Source: Andreesenia sp964489735
Lineage (GTDB): Bacteria > Bacillota > Clostridia > Tissierellales > Gottschalkiaceae
Reading direction: 5' to 3'
DNA: 64,000 bases
Assembly: GCA_964489735.1 (NCBI GenBank)
Contig: CAZBAL010000006.1
Location: forward strand, 17,046-81,045
This document shows, piece after piece, positions 8,999 to 18,686 of the stretch. A program made the position numbers and the translations under genes. Numbering within the stretch: the first letter of the stretch is position 1; every line of letters begins with the position of its first letter. The notes under the pieces were generated by a model. That model was not told the origin of the DNA, ran no database searches, and worked only from the letters and a program-made list of their open reading frames with translations.

Positions 8999-9661
8999 TC
9001 AGTCTATAGATCTTATAACTAAAATGGAACCTGATTTGACCTCAATATGACCAACTTCTGATATAAGCTCGTTACTGATGCCTATTACGGAGTCAACCTC
9101 CAAATCAAGAGAGTCCGTATCATACTTGAATCCTCTCAAAGACAGTCCCTGGACTTTTCCTCCAGTTGGGAGTACCGAAATATATTTATAACGCTTATCA
9201 TTTTTTATCTCTATTTTACTTTCTGTATACATTATTTCATTTTTTCCATCTACTATTTTAGCTCTTAAGCCCGCACTATAAATTTTCTTTAGTAAAATTA
9301 TATTACCTATTGTATGATCAAGCCTAGATCCTGTAGCCCCTAAAAGCACAATATCTTTGAAGCCTTGTTCAATGGCGTAAATTACAGCTAGCTCTGTATC
9401 TGTTTCATCTTTTTCACAATTAGCTTTTATTATTTCTATTCCGCTATCTGAATACTTTTTTGAAAGCTCGTATCCCAATGAGTCCAAGTCTCCTATGATA
9501 ATATCCGGTTTTAAATCTGATTCAGTTAGTTTCTTTGTACCACTGTCTACAGCAATAATAAAATCTCTATCACTATATCTTTCAATAACAGATCTTTCAG
9601 AATTTCCACCTGAAACTATTAAAGCGCTTTTCATATTTTTTTTATTCTTGTTTCTTTCCAT
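8999..9661 (-). CDS. thiN: Thiamine pyrophosphokinase
   Basis: ThiN transfers pyrophosphate from ATP to thiamine, giving thiamine diphosphate. Visible motifs are VSGGNSER near the N-terminus, the substrate loop DIIIGDLDSLG, KDETDTELA and LLGATGSRLDHTIGN, followed by a C-terminal beta domain. The start is uncertain: the frame opens at a TTG at 9673 that overlaps rpe, ATG codons occur at 9661 and 9634, and none has a strong ribosome binding site. I used 9661. It is the last gene of the block that runs from rlmN through rpe, as in Bacillus yloS. Confidence 0.9.
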   Translation of the reverse strand: MERNKNKKNMKSALIVSGGNSERSVIERYSDRDFIIAVDSGTKKLTESDLKPDIIIGDLDSLGYELSKKYSDSGIEIIKANCEKDETDTELAVIYAIEQGFKDIVLLGATGSRLDHTIGNIILLKKIYSAGLRAKIVDGKNEIMYTESKIEIKNDKRYKYISVLPTGGKVQGLSLRGFKYDTDSLDLEVDSVIGISNELISEVGHIEVKSGSILVIRSID

Positions 9662-9665
9662 AGAT

Positions 9666-10319
9666 TTATCCAATTATTTCCATAAACTTATCTATTTCTA
9701 TATTTATATCTTCATTTTTATAAACTGCTGAACCTGCAACCAGTACATCAGCTCCTAGATCGACCAGTTCTTTAGCATTATCCAAAGTAACTCCACCGTC
9801 TACCTCTATCTCAAAATCCAATCCTCTTTCCTCTCTAAGTTCAGATAAAACAGCAATTTTTTCTTTAACTTGAGGAATAAAAGACTGACCACCATATCCT
9901 GGATTTACCGCCATAATAAGAACTAAATCCAGATCTTCTAATATATATTCTATGCTTGATACCGGTGTAGCCGGATTTAATGACACTCCCGCTTTAACTC
10001 CTAAGTTTTTTATCTGCTGAATATTCCTATGCAGATGAGGGCACACTTCCTGATGTATAGTTATAATATCAGCACCGGAATTCGCAAATTCTTCCACATA
10101 GTATTCCGGTTTTACCATCATAAGATGTACATCAAAGACTTTATCAGTATATTTTCTGATTGCTCTAACGACTGGAGCTCCAATAGTCAAGTTTGGAACG
10201 AACCTGCCATCCATAACATCTATATGCACATATTCTGCATTACTTTTATCTAGTCTCTCTATTTCATATCCCAATTTACTAAAATCCGATGATAGTATTG
10301 ATGGAGATAGTTTTGCCAT
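9666..10319 (-). CDS. rpe: Ribulose-phosphate 3-epimerase
   Basis: Rpe interconverts ribulose 5-phosphate and xylulose 5-phosphate in the non-oxidative pentose phosphate pathway. The 217-residue TIM barrel shows the starting motif LSPSILSSDF, HIDVMDGRFVPN with metal-binding residues, FDVHLMMVKPE, MAVNPGYGGQSF and EVDGGV. Length is standard. Its ATG overlaps the rsgA stop by one base, indicating co-translation with rsgA. Confidence 0.97.
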   Translation of the reverse strand: MAKLSPSILSSDFSKLGYEIERLDKSNAEYVHIDVMDGRFVPNLTIGAPVVRAIRKYTDKVFDVHLMMVKPEYYVEEFANSGADIITIHQEVCPHLHRNIQQIKNLGVKAGVSLNPATPVSSIEYILEDLDLVLIMAVNPGYGGQSFIPQVKEKIAVLSELREERGLDFEIEVDGGVTLDNAKELVDLGADVLVAGSAVYKNEDINIEIDKFMEIIG

Positions 10320-11206
10320 TAATAGTTCCTCCTCTGTGATAGTTCTTCTAGTAAACGTAAATAATTTTCATATCTCTCTTCACTTATTATTCCCTGTTCA
10401 ACCCTGGACTTTACTGCACATCCAGGTTCTTTACTGTGTCTACATCCTGTAAATTTACATTCAGCAGAATACTTTTCTATTTCTCTAAAGTAATCCGAAA
10501 GATTATCTTCATCCAAAAATTCTAATTCCAATGAACTGAATCCTGGAGTGTCAAACACATAACCACCAAAGTCCAGACTAAAAAGTTCAGTATGTCTTGT
10601 AGTATGCTTTCCTCTTTCAGTTTTTTTGCTCACAGAACCAGTCTCCAGCTCAAAATCCGGCTGTATATTATTTATAAGAGTAGATTTTCCTACTCCAGAA
10701 GGTCCCGCGAGTGCAGTTGTCTTATCTTTGAGTATCTCTTTCAGCTCTTCAAGTCCTTCTGACTCTTCTGCACTAGTCAGCAGTACTCTATATCCTGCTT
10801 TTTCATATATAGTTTTAAGCTCTTCATTTTTTTCTTTTTTCCCCAGATCAGCTTTATTAAAACAGATTACAGTTTCTATTTGCTGCTCTTCTGACTGAAT
10901 TAAAAATTTATCTAAGAGCCATAGGTTTGGCTTAGGCTTTTTAACTGCAAAAACGATTACTTTCTGATCAATATTTGACACTGCAGGTCTTAGCAGTTGA
11001 TTTTTTCTTTCAAATATCTCTTCAACATATCCTTCTTTATCAGCTTCATCGCTTACTCTGAGTTTGACATTATCACCAACAAGAGGGGTTTTTCCCTCTA
11101 ATCTGAAAACCCCTCTCGCTCTTGTTTGATATATTCCATCAGAGGTTTTTACATAGTAAAAACCTCCAACACCTTTTATTATTTTTCCCTCTAATATCCT
11201 ATCCAT
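10319..11206 (-). CDS. rsgA: Small ribosomal subunit biogenesis GTPase RsgA
   Basis: RsgA is a circularly permuted GTPase that checks maturation of the 30S subunit. The 295 residues contain an N-terminal OB domain, the G4 motif NKADL near residue 117, the P-loop GPSGVGKSTLINN near residue 168, the DTPGFSS motif, and a C-terminal zinc knuckle with the CKFTGCRHSKEPGC pattern. Start and stop lie within one or two bases of the neighbouring kinase and epimerase genes, so all are in one transcript. Confidence 0.97.
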   Translation of the reverse strand: MDRILEGKIIKGVGGFYYVKTSDGIYQTRARGVFRLEGKTPLVGDNVKLRVSDEADKEGYVEEIFERKNQLLRPAVSNIDQKVIVFAVKKPKPNLWLLDKFLIQSEEQQIETVICFNKADLGKKEKNEELKTIYEKAGYRVLLTSAEESEGLEELKEILKDKTTALAGPSGVGKSTLINNIQPDFELETGSVSKKTERGKHTTRHTELFSLDFGGYVFDTPGFSSLELEFLDEDNLSDYFREIEKYSAECKFTGCRHSKEPGCAVKSRVEQGIISEERYENYLRLLEELSQRRNY

Positions 11207-11207
11207 C

Positions 11208-13223
11208 TTAAAAATCCTTACTTGTTGAAGATTGAGGGATGTTATCTACATAAAGCTCATAGAAAACTTTTCCTGTGTCTTTATCTGGAAAAGATACAGA
11301 TACAGAACCACTTGATGCATCGTAACCGCTTTGCGTATATACAGTAGATCTGCTTCCATTTTTAATCTTATATACTACAATATCTACTGGCTTCTTTGTG
11401 ATTCCATTTGCACTTATTGATACGGTCTGTTCACTGCCCGTACTAGTTTCTTCTTTCTCTTCAGGACCACTGCTTATAACCATACTTATAGCAGTCCACT
11501 GCTCTACAGAACTTCCCGAAGCTACTCCTTGAGAAATTACTGTTCCTTTTTTCTTATCACTCACTTCATATCCTACTTGACCAATGGAAAGGTGCGCTGT
11601 ATTCAACTGTGCACTAGCTTGGTCGAATGAAAGTCCAACTAAATTTGGTACAGTGGAATATACAACTTCCTTACCTTTACTGATTACAAGTCCTACTTCA
11701 GAATTTCTTGCTACTTCTGTATCAGGCTGTGGATCTTGTGAAATAATAAGACCAGCTTCAACTTCATCACTGAACTCCTCAGTTTGAGGCCCTAATGCCA
11801 ATCCATTATCTCTCAGAGCAACTCTAGCCCCTTCCAAATCAAGTCCTACAACCGATGGCACTACTACTGGCTGTGACCCCTTACTTGATATTACTTTTAC
11901 TGCTGAACCTTGTTCAAGTTTACTTCCTGCAGCCGTTTCCTGCTTAAGAATTCTACCCGCTGCCTGCTCATCACTGAACTCTTCACCAACAACTTCTACA
12001 TTCAGTCCCTCTGGACTCAGTATTTTCTCAGCCTCTTCAATCGTAAGACCTACAACTGATGGCACGGCTACTTCTTTCTTAAACATATCTCCACTGCTTG
12101 CAAAATAAAGTCCTGCAGCAATCGTCACTGTAATAAAAGCTAAAAGTACCGGAAGGAACATTCCTTTTTTATCCGACTTTTTCTCTTCTTTTTCCTTGAG
12201 TCTGGCCAGTCTTCTTTCTTCTTTTTCTTTTAGCTTAGCTTGCTTTTCTGCCTCAGCTTTTTCAAGCTTTTCTTTTCTAGCCTGTTCTTTACTTCTTTCT
12301 TTTACTATCTTGTTTCTTTCTTTTATCATCTCATCACTGATTGGTGGAAGCATCTGTGTCCTAGCTTCCATCTCATCAACAGCCTTAATGGATGATGCTA
12401 ATTTTCCTGTAGCTTTATATGATTTAAGATCAGCCAGTATTGATCTGGCATCCTGGTATCTTTCTATCTGCTCTTTTTTCATAGCCTTTGTTATTATATA
12501 TTCCAGTTCTCTAGGAATATCCTGATTTATTTCTCTTGGAGCTGCAGCTTCTTCCTGGATATGCATTATCGCAACAGAAATAGGACTGTCGCCATCGAAA
12601 GGAACTTTCCCTGTCGCCATTTCATACATAACAACTCCAAGTGAGTAGATATCAGATCTCTTATCTACTAACCCACCTCTTGCCTGTTCAGGAGACAAGT
12701 AATGAGCTGAACCTAAAACACCACCGTTATTGGTCATAGTAACACTGCTGGTTGCTCTAGCTATTCCAAAATCCGTAACTTTTACTCTTCCATCATCTGT
12801 GACCATTATATTATGAGGCTTTATATCTCTATGAACTATACCGTTTTTATGAGCATCTTCTAACGCCTCACCAATTGCAATTGCAGTTTCCACAGTCTCT
12901 TTTGTATCTAAATGACCATATATTTTTATTATATCTTTTAAAGTTTTTCCTTTTATATACTCCATTACAATGTAGTTTTTTCCTTCTTCTTCACCTACAT
13001 CATATACACTTACTATATTCGGATGTGTCAGAGATGCTGCTGACTGAGCCTCTCTCTGAAATTTATTCAATACATCTTCATCATTTTTAAATTGATCTCT
13101 CAGCACTTTTATCGCAACATATCTGTCTAGCAGTCTGCACTTTGCTTTATAAACTTCAGCCATGCCTCCGCCGCCGATTTTTTCAATTACTTCATACCTG
13201 TTACCCAGTACTTTTCCAATCAT
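11208..13223 (-). CDS. prkC: PASTA-domain serine/threonine protein kinase (PrkC/StkP type)
   Basis: This is a membrane-bound kinase that senses cell-wall fragments and controls growth and division. The cytoplasmic kinase domain has IGGGGMAEVYKA, VAIKVL, HRDIKPHN and DFGIARA. A Lys/Glu-rich linker leads to one membrane segment (FLPVLLAFITVTIAAGLYFA), then three PASTA repeats starting at VAVPSVVGLT, VVVPSVVGLD and STVPNLVGLS, and a short beta-rich tail. The frame opens at a GTG at 13232, but the ATG at 13223 is correctly spaced from AGGTGG and is preferred. The cognate phosphatase prpC lies directly upstream in the same operon. Confidence 0.96.
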   Translation of the reverse strand: MIGKVLGNRYEVIEKIGGGGMAEVYKAKCRLLDRYVAIKVLRDQFKNDEDVLNKFQREAQSAASLTHPNIVSVYDVGEEEGKNYIVMEYIKGKTLKDIIKIYGHLDTKETVETAIAIGEALEDAHKNGIVHRDIKPHNIMVTDDGRVKVTDFGIARATSSVTMTNNGGVLGSAHYLSPEQARGGLVDKRSDIYSLGVVMYEMATGKVPFDGDSPISVAIMHIQEEAAAPREINQDIPRELEYIITKAMKKEQIERYQDARSILADLKSYKATGKLASSIKAVDEMEARTQMLPPISDEMIKERNKIVKERSKEQARKEKLEKAEAEKQAKLKEKEERRLARLKEKEEKKSDKKGMFLPVLLAFITVTIAAGLYFASSGDMFKKEVAVPSVVGLTIEEAEKILSPEGLNVEVVGEEFSDEQAAGRILKQETAAGSKLEQGSAVKVISSKGSQPVVVPSVVGLDLEGARVALRDNGLALGPQTEEFSDEVEAGLIISQDPQPDTEVARNSEVGLVISKGKEVVYSTVPNLVGLSFDQASAQLNTAHLSIGQVGYEVSDKKKGTVISQGVASGSSVEQWTAISMVISSGPEEKEETSTGSEQTVSISANGITKKPVDIVVYKIKNGSRSTVYTQSGYDASSGSVSVSFPDKDTGKVFYELYVDNIPQSSTSKDF

Positions 13224-13236
13224 AAATTCCACCTGC

Positions 13237-13980
13237 CTAGCTTATTTTAGTAATTAGAACAGTTATGTTATCAGGTCCGCCTAATTCGTTAACCTCGTCT
13301 ATCATTTCTGTACATAGTTTATCCATACTACTGTTATTTTCAGATTTATCTATTTTTTCACATATATAGCTGTCTTGAAGAACTCCATGTAATCCATCTG
13401 TAGACATTAAAATGTAATCCCCTTTTTCAACATCTAGACTTTTTATTTCAACATCTACCTCTTCAGCAGTTCCAACAGCTCTAGTTATCAAGTTTCTCTG
13501 TGGATGAACTTTTGCCTCATCTTCCGTAATGCTGCCTGAGCTCAATAGTGCTTCCACAAGAGAATGGTCCTTTGTGACTTTTATTAGGTCTTTGCCATTA
13601 TGTATGTAAGCTCTACTATCACCTACATGACCAACAAAAGCTTCATTGTCTTTTATAAGAAGTACTACTATTGTAGTTCCCATACTGCCTTCTTCTTCAT
13701 CTTCTTCTGCAGCCTTAAATATCTTCTCATTTGCCGCATTTATTGACTCTCGTAAAAACTGAGGAATATGCATTTTTTCCGATATAAGCTTGTCATAATT
13801 GCTATGATAAAACTCAGATATCACGGAAACAGCCAAATTGCTCGCAAAATGTCCATTTCTATGTCCACCCATACCATCTGCAACAATATATATTGGAATT
13901 TCATTGTCTTCATAATAATATAGAGCATCCTGATTTTCATCTCTAGCTGCGCCTACATCTGAACACGCACACATAATCAT
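13237..13980 (-). CDS. prpC: PP2C-type serine/threonine phosphatase
   Basis: This cytoplasmic, metal-dependent phosphatase reverses the action of the neighbouring PASTA kinase. The 247 residues carry the PP2C metal-binding motifs DVGAARDENQD at the N-terminus, VADGMGGH near residue 33, GHVGDSRAY near residue 116, STDGL near residue 192 and GGPDNITV near the end. The ATG at 13980 follows GAGGTGA. The kinase starts 14 bases after its stop, the standard prpC-prkC arrangement. Confidence 0.97.
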   Translation of the reverse strand: MIMCACSDVGAARDENQDALYYYEDNEIPIYIVADGMGGHRNGHFASNLAVSVISEFYHSNYDKLISEKMHIPQFLRESINAANEKIFKAAEEDEEEGSMGTTIVVLLIKDNEAFVGHVGDSRAYIHNGKDLIKVTKDHSLVEALLSSGSITEDEAKVHPQRNLITRAVGTAEEVDVEIKSLDVEKGDYILMSTDGLHGVLQDSYICEKIDKSENNSSMDKLCTEMIDEVNELGGPDNITVLITKIS

Positions 13981-13992
13981 TTAATCACCTCT

Positions 13993-15033
13993 TTACAAAG
14001 TCTTGTTTCCTTCAATATAATCTATTCTCAACTGTCCACAGGCTGCATCTATGTCAGAACCTAATTCTCTTCTAATAGTTGCATTCACGCCAAGATTCTT
14101 GACAGTTTCTTTAAAAATCTCAATAGAATTTTTACTTGACTTCTTTTCACCATACTCCCTTACCTCATTTAGCGGTATGAGATTTACATGGCAATTAAGA
14201 TCAGAACATATCTCAGCTAATTTTTTAGCATGAGATTTGCTGTCATTTATTCCATCTATCAGAGTGTATTCGAAAGTAATTCTTCTACCTGTCATATCAA
14301 AGTAGTACTTGCAAGCTTTGACTACTTCAGCAATGCTGTACTTTTTGCTTACTGGCATAATTTCCATACGCTCATCATCAAATGGATTATGTAATGAAAT
14401 AGCCAGATTAACAGGTATTTTCAAGTCAGCAAGTTCATAGATTTTATCAGCTAATCCGCAAGTCGATAGAGTAATATTCCTATAGCTAATATTCTGTCCA
14501 TCCTTGCTGTTTATAATATTTAAAAAATTAACTACATTGTCAAAATTATCAAGTGGCTCCCCACTACCCATGAGCACTATATTGGTGATATTTTCATTCA
14601 TATCTTTTTTAATAGCGTATATTTGACTCAGTATCTCAGAAGTCTCGAGATTTCTTACGAGTCCTCTTTTAGTAGATGCACAAAAAGAACAAGCCATTCT
14701 GCATCCTACTTGAGTTGAAAGACAGACAGAATTTCCATGTTTATACTTCATAAAGACCGATTCTATAATATTCCCATCTTCTAGCTTGAAAAGGTACTTC
14801 ACTGTATCATCAATATTGGATTCCAGTTTCTTCGCTATCTCAATTCTTCCTATTTTGTAGTTCAGTTTCAGCTTCTCTCTTAGAGGTTTCGATAAATTAG
14901 TAATTTCATCAAAATCTTCTACAAGATTTTTGTGAACCGCCTGATAAATCTGTGAGGCTCTAAATTTCTTTTCCCCTATGTCAACTACAGTTGAAACAAG
15001 CTGGTCTATATTAAGTGATTTTATATCTGTCAT
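13993..15033 (-). CDS. rlmN: 23S rRNA/tRNA adenine-C2 methyltransferase
   Basis: RlmN is a radical-SAM enzyme that methylates C2 of A2503 in 23S rRNA and of A37 in some tRNAs. The 346 residues hold the 4Fe-4S triad in GCRMACSFCAS, the SAM motif MGSGEPLDN, and the two acting cysteines: STCGL in the middle and the C-terminal DIDAACGQLR. Length is typical. It sits between rsmB and prpC as in Bacillus. Confidence 0.97.
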   Translation of the reverse strand: MTDIKSLNIDQLVSTVVDIGEKKFRASQIYQAVHKNLVEDFDEITNLSKPLREKLKLNYKIGRIEIAKKLESNIDDTVKYLFKLEDGNIIESVFMKYKHGNSVCLSTQVGCRMACSFCASTKRGLVRNLETSEILSQIYAIKKDMNENITNIVLMGSGEPLDNFDNVVNFLNIINSKDGQNISYRNITLSTCGLADKIYELADLKIPVNLAISLHNPFDDERMEIMPVSKKYSIAEVVKACKYYFDMTGRRITFEYTLIDGINDSKSHAKKLAEICSDLNCHVNLIPLNEVREYGEKKSSKNSIEIFKETVKNLGVNATIRRELGSDIDAACGQLRIDYIEGNKTL

Positions 15034-15075
15034 TTTGTCCTCCTAATCTATAATTATATCATATTTCTCTCTCTT

Positions 15076-16407
15076 TTAGTACTTTTTAAGCTTAGCAATA
15101 AAAAAACCGTTAGTGTCATGTTTATTAGGAAATAGCTGCACATAACCTCTATCTGCTTCTTCACTTATTTTACTCTTTTTTAAATACTTGCCAAAACCTT
15201 CAAGTCTAAATTCTCTGTTTTCCGAAAGAAAGTTTTCAATTATATCTATATTTTCTCTTCTATTTACAGTACAAGTGCTGTATATGATTACTCCACCTTT
15301 TTTAATATACTTAGCAGCATTTTCAAGTATTTTTCTCTGAATAACCGGGAACTCCTTCATTTCATCTTCAGTTCTGTAAAGCTTTATCTCTGGCTTATTT
15401 CTGATAAGTCCTAATGCAGAGCAGGGAACATCGGCAACACAGATATCCCATTTTTCAACATCCTCCACTTGAAAAACGGTAGCATCTGATATCTTTGTAT
15501 CTATGATCTTGACACCTAATCTTTCTGCCTTTGCTTCAATATCTCTAAGCTTATGTTCATAAACATCCCTGGCTTCTAGGTATCCCTCGTTATTCATTAT
15601 AGATGCTAAATGCACTGTTTTTCCACCCGGTGCAGAACATATATCCAACACCTTTTCTCCCGGTACCACACCCGAAGAATCTCCTACTAACGTTGAGGAA
15701 ACATCCTGTACATCAATGTATCCATCTTTATATATATAACTATCCAGAAGCCCTCCAGGATTGTTCACTCTATACGAATGATCTGAGTATTCAGAGACTT
15801 CAATATCATATCCTTCTTTTATTAACATAGATATAAGCTCTTCTCGAGTAGTTTTTATTGAATTCACTCTTATATTCATGAAGTGTTTACCTGCATTTGC
15901 TATACATATTTCCTCAGTAAAATCCGGACCATAATCTTCTATCCACATTCTAATCAGCCAGTCAGGATAGGAGTATCTAACAGCTAAATATTTAACAATG
16001 TCTGATTTATCTGGGTATCCAATATTATCCTTGTTTCTGGATATATTTCTCAGAACCCCATTTACAAAGGATTTTGCGCCTATATTTGAGTATTTCCCAA
16101 CCAGATTAACAGCTTCATTTACTGCTGCTGAATCAGGAATTCTATCAAGACTTACTATTTGATGTATTGCCATTTTCAAAATTATTTTGACTTCAGGATC
16201 AATCTTTCTAATCTTTATTTTAGAATATTTAGAGATAATCCACTCATAATAAATATAGTTTTCTATTGTTCCATATAAGAGTTCTCTTAAAAACCCTCTA
16301 TCCCTGCTATCCATACCTTGACTGTATTTATTTGCAACTAAATTTGAATATGCTTTTTTTGTTTCTATTTCCATAATTGCTCTATAGGCCTGTTCTCTTA
16401 CGTTCAA
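15076..16407 (-). CDS. rsmB: 16S rRNA cytosine-967 C5-methyltransferase
   Basis: RsmB methylates C967 of 16S rRNA. The protein has an N-terminal NusB-like RNA-binding domain (to about residue 135) and a C-terminal SAM-dependent methyltransferase domain with the SAM site DICSAPGGKTVHLA, the PC motif DVPCSALG and the catalytic cysteine in YSTCTV. The frame opens at a TTG at 16422, but a TTG at 16407 is seven bases after GAGGAG, so I place the start there (MNVREQAYRAIME). A terminator from the preceding gene ends in its leader. Confidence 0.95.
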   Translation of the reverse strand: MNVREQAYRAIMEIETKKAYSNLVANKYSQGMDSRDRGFLRELLYGTIENYIYYEWIISKYSKIKIRKIDPEVKIILKMAIHQIVSLDRIPDSAAVNEAVNLVGKYSNIGAKSFVNGVLRNISRNKDNIGYPDKSDIVKYLAVRYSYPDWLIRMWIEDYGPDFTEEICIANAGKHFMNIRVNSIKTTREELISMLIKEGYDIEVSEYSDHSYRVNNPGGLLDSYIYKDGYIDVQDVSSTLVGDSSGVVPGEKVLDICSAPGGKTVHLASIMNNEGYLEARDVYEHKLRDIEAKAERLGVKIIDTKISDATVFQVEDVEKWDICVADVPCSALGLIRNKPEIKLYRTEDEMKEFPVIQRKILENAAKYIKKGGVIIYSTCTVNRRENIDIIENFLSENREFRLEGFGKYLKKSKISEEADRGYVQLFPNKHDTNGFFIAKLKKY

Positions 16408-16424
16408 AAAATCACTCCTCAAGT

Positions 16425-16480
16425 CAAAAAAATTTGAGACAATATGCTCTTATATTCAATTCAAAAGCAAATTGTCTCAA
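16425..16480 (-). terminator. Terminator after the zinc metallopeptidase gene
   Basis: A 10-bp perfect stem (ttgagacaat / attgtctcaa, 16434-16480) with a 27-base loop is followed on the minus strand by ATTTTTTT. It lies 11 bases after the peptidase stop and directly before the rsmB ribosome binding site, so rsmB may depend on read-through or its own promoter. Confidence 0.75.
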
Positions 16481-16490
16481 TAATAAAAAA

Positions 16491-17189
16491 TTAATTTCTT
16501 CTTCTACTTCCCATCAACCTAATCAGCTGACCTAAAGAAGCCAATGCCGCTGCAACATAAGTCAGTGCCGCTGCATTCAATACCTGTTTTACTGGTTTTA
16601 TCTCATCCGGAGACACTATGCCTCTCTCTAATTCCACCACAGCTCTCTTACTGGCATCGAACTCTACCGGTAGAGTTATCAGCTGAAAGAATGTTGTCAC
16701 TGCAAAGAGCAGTATTCCAATATTCACCAATCCTGGTAAACCCATTACAAATCCCAACAGCAATATCGGGAGCAATGCTTTTGAACTCAGTGATACAATA
16801 GGAAATATTGTGTTTCTTATTGCAAGAGGTGCATAGCTCGTGCTGTGCTGAACCGCATGACCAACTTCATGGGCCGCAACTCCAATAGATGCTAATGACT
16901 GTCCATTATATACTTCATTAGAAAGTCTCAACACTCTTCTGCCTGGATCATAATGATCTGTAAGTGTACCACTCACCACTTCAATCGGAATATTTCCTAA
17001 GCCATATCTGTTGAGAATCATTCTAGCTGCTTCTGCACCCGTTATACCTTTTTTGGAATAAACTGAGCTATACTTTCTGTAAGTCGACTTTATCTTATTC
17101 TGTGCATAGAAAGACAGAGCCATAGCAATTATTATTATCAGCCAGCCTAAACCAGACCCACCACCATAGTATCCATAACTACCATACAT
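16491..17189 (-). CDS. YugP-type zinc metallopeptidase, membrane-bound
   Basis: This protein of about 232 residues belongs to the neutral zinc metallopeptidase family represented by YugP. It has the zinc motif AAHEVGHAVQH near residue 110, a Gly/Tyr-rich N-terminus, one N-terminal membrane segment (LGWLIIIIAMALSFYA) and further hydrophobic segments toward the C-terminus. Its substrate is unknown. The frame opens at a GTG at 17198, but that codon abuts the GAGGA site; the ATG at 17189 is nine bases away and is the better start. It lies in the fmt-rsmB part of the operon. Confidence 0.92.
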   Translation of the reverse strand: MYGSYGYYGGGSGLGWLIIIIAMALSFYAQNKIKSTYRKYSSVYSKKGITGAEAARMILNRYGLGNIPIEVVSGTLTDHYDPGRRVLRLSNEVYNGQSLASIGVAAHEVGHAVQHSTSYAPLAIRNTIFPIVSLSSKALLPILLLGFVMGLPGLVNIGILLFAVTTFFQLITLPVEFDASKRAVVELERGIVSPDEIKPVKQVLNAAALTYVAAALASLGQLIRLMGSRRRN

Positions 17190-17205
17190 GGACTTCACTC
17201 CTCTA

Positions 17206-18135
17206 CTATACTAACTTGATTTTTTCAATTGTATTGCCTCGAAGATATTCCTCTACAGTCATCCATCTTTTCCCTTCAAACTGTATCTCTTCAAGAATTA
17301 TAATACCGCTTCCCGTTGCTATTTCGATTCCATTATCTGTTATTTCAACTATCATACCTGGCTCATCGTTTACTTCTTTATTTTCAACCCTGGCTTTTCT
17401 CACCTTTACCGTCTTACCATCATAGTCAAAGAATGAACCTGGCCACGGCTGAGTCCCTCTAATCAGATTGTTTATCTCATTTGCAGACTTGTTCCAGTCA
17501 ATCTTGCCTAAGCTTTTATCCATCATATGAGCATAAGATGACTGAGAATCATCCTGAGGTTCCCCTTCCGTTTTTCCTGCCCTTTCGATATCTTCCAATG
17601 TTCGAATTAGGAGCTCAGAGCCTCTTTCCATTAATATATCATGAAGCTCACCAGCCGTCATATCATCAGATATTTCAACCTCATCCTTAGACACCATATC
17701 CCCTGTGTCCAAGCCTACATCCATTTTCATTATCGTATTTCCTGAAACCTTCTCTCCATCTATTACGACTCTATTAATAGGAGCTGCTCCTCTGTACTTA
17801 GGAAGTAAAGATGCATGTAAATTTAAACAGCCATATTTCGGGTAATTCAGAATCTCCTCAGAAAGTATCTGTCCATATGCAATTACAACTATTACATCCG
17901 GATCTGCATTTTTTATTCTCTCTATACTTTCATCAGAGTTAACGTCTGATGGCTGATAGACATCTAAATCCAATTCCACAGCTTTCTGTTTCACTGGTGT
18001 AAACTGAACTTTTTTGCCTCTACCTCTTCTCTTGTCTTCCTGAGTAATGACTAAAGAAATATTATGCCCCTTATTGTGCAGCTCTTCTAATGAGGGAACA
18101 GAAAAGTCCGGTGTTCCCATAAATACAATATTCAA
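17206..18135 (-). CDS. fmt: Methionyl-tRNA formyltransferase
   Basis: Fmt formylates initiator Met-tRNA using 10-formyltetrahydrofolate. Seen are the N-terminal IVFMGTPDFSVPSLEEL, the catalytic loop LNLHASLLPKYRGAAPINR with the conserved Asn and His, MDVGLDTGDM, and a C-terminal OB-type tRNA-binding domain. A frame opening at 18150 overlaps def, but the TTG at 18135 is six bases after AGGAGG and gives the usual N-terminus. It is paired with def, whose enzyme later removes the formyl group. Confidence 0.97.
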   Translation of the reverse strand: MNIVFMGTPDFSVPSLEELHNKGHNISLVITQEDKRRGRGKKVQFTPVKQKAVELDLDVYQPSDVNSDESIERIKNADPDVIVVIAYGQILSEEILNYPKYGCLNLHASLLPKYRGAAPINRVVIDGEKVSGNTIMKMDVGLDTGDMVSKDEVEISDDMTAGELHDILMERGSELLIRTLEDIERAGKTEGEPQDDSQSSYAHMMDKSLGKIDWNKSANEINNLIRGTQPWPGSFFDYDGKTVKVRKARVENKEVNDEPGMIVEITDNGIEIATGSGIIILEEIQFEGKRWMTVEEYLRGNTIEKIKLV

Positions 18136-18136
18136 T

Positions 18137-18583
18137 TTACTCCTCCTCAATAAGCTTGTCTATATAGAGTACTCCATCAAGGTGATCTATCTCGTGACAG
18201 AAAACCCTAGCAAGTAACCCTTCTACTTCCATCTCATTTCTTCTTCCATCTATATCGGTATATTCAACTGTAAGCTTCTGAGGTCTTGATACAGTACCGC
18301 TCTCACCTGGAACACTTAAACAGCCTTCAGTATCAAGCTCTTCACCTTCCTCAGATGTTATAACAGGATTAATCCCAACTATAGGTCCATCTCCTATATC
18401 AATTACTATGATTCTTTTCAGTATACCTACTTGAGGAGCTGCCAAACCAACTCCTTCTGCATGCGACATAGTTTCAAGCATATCTTCAACCAATACTTGT
18501 ATTCTGTCATCTATCTTTTCAATCTCTCTGCATTTTTTCCTTAAAATAGGATCTCCTTCAACCCTGATCTGTCTTATCGCCAT
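18137..18583 (-). CDS. def: Peptide deformylase
   Basis: This metalloenzyme removes the formyl group from new proteins. All three family motifs are present in its 148 residues: GVGLAAPQVG near residue 46, EGCLSVPG near residue 90 and HEIDHLDGV near residue 131, which supply the metal-binding Cys and two His. It lies between priA and fmt; fmt starts directly after it. Confidence 0.98.
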   Translation of the reverse strand: MAIRQIRVEGDPILRKKCREIEKIDDRIQVLVEDMLETMSHAEGVGLAAPQVGILKRIIVIDIGDGPIVGINPVITSEEGEELDTEGCLSVPGESGTVSRPQKLTVEYTDIDGRRNEMEVEGLLARVFCHEIDHLDGVLYIDKLIEEE

Positions 18584-18686
18584 ATTTCATACCACCTTAC
18601 TGATTTTCCTCTAATATTATACTTTCAATTATTTTAAAACTTAAATTTAATAATTTAATAATTTTAGACATTAACATCCTAATTTA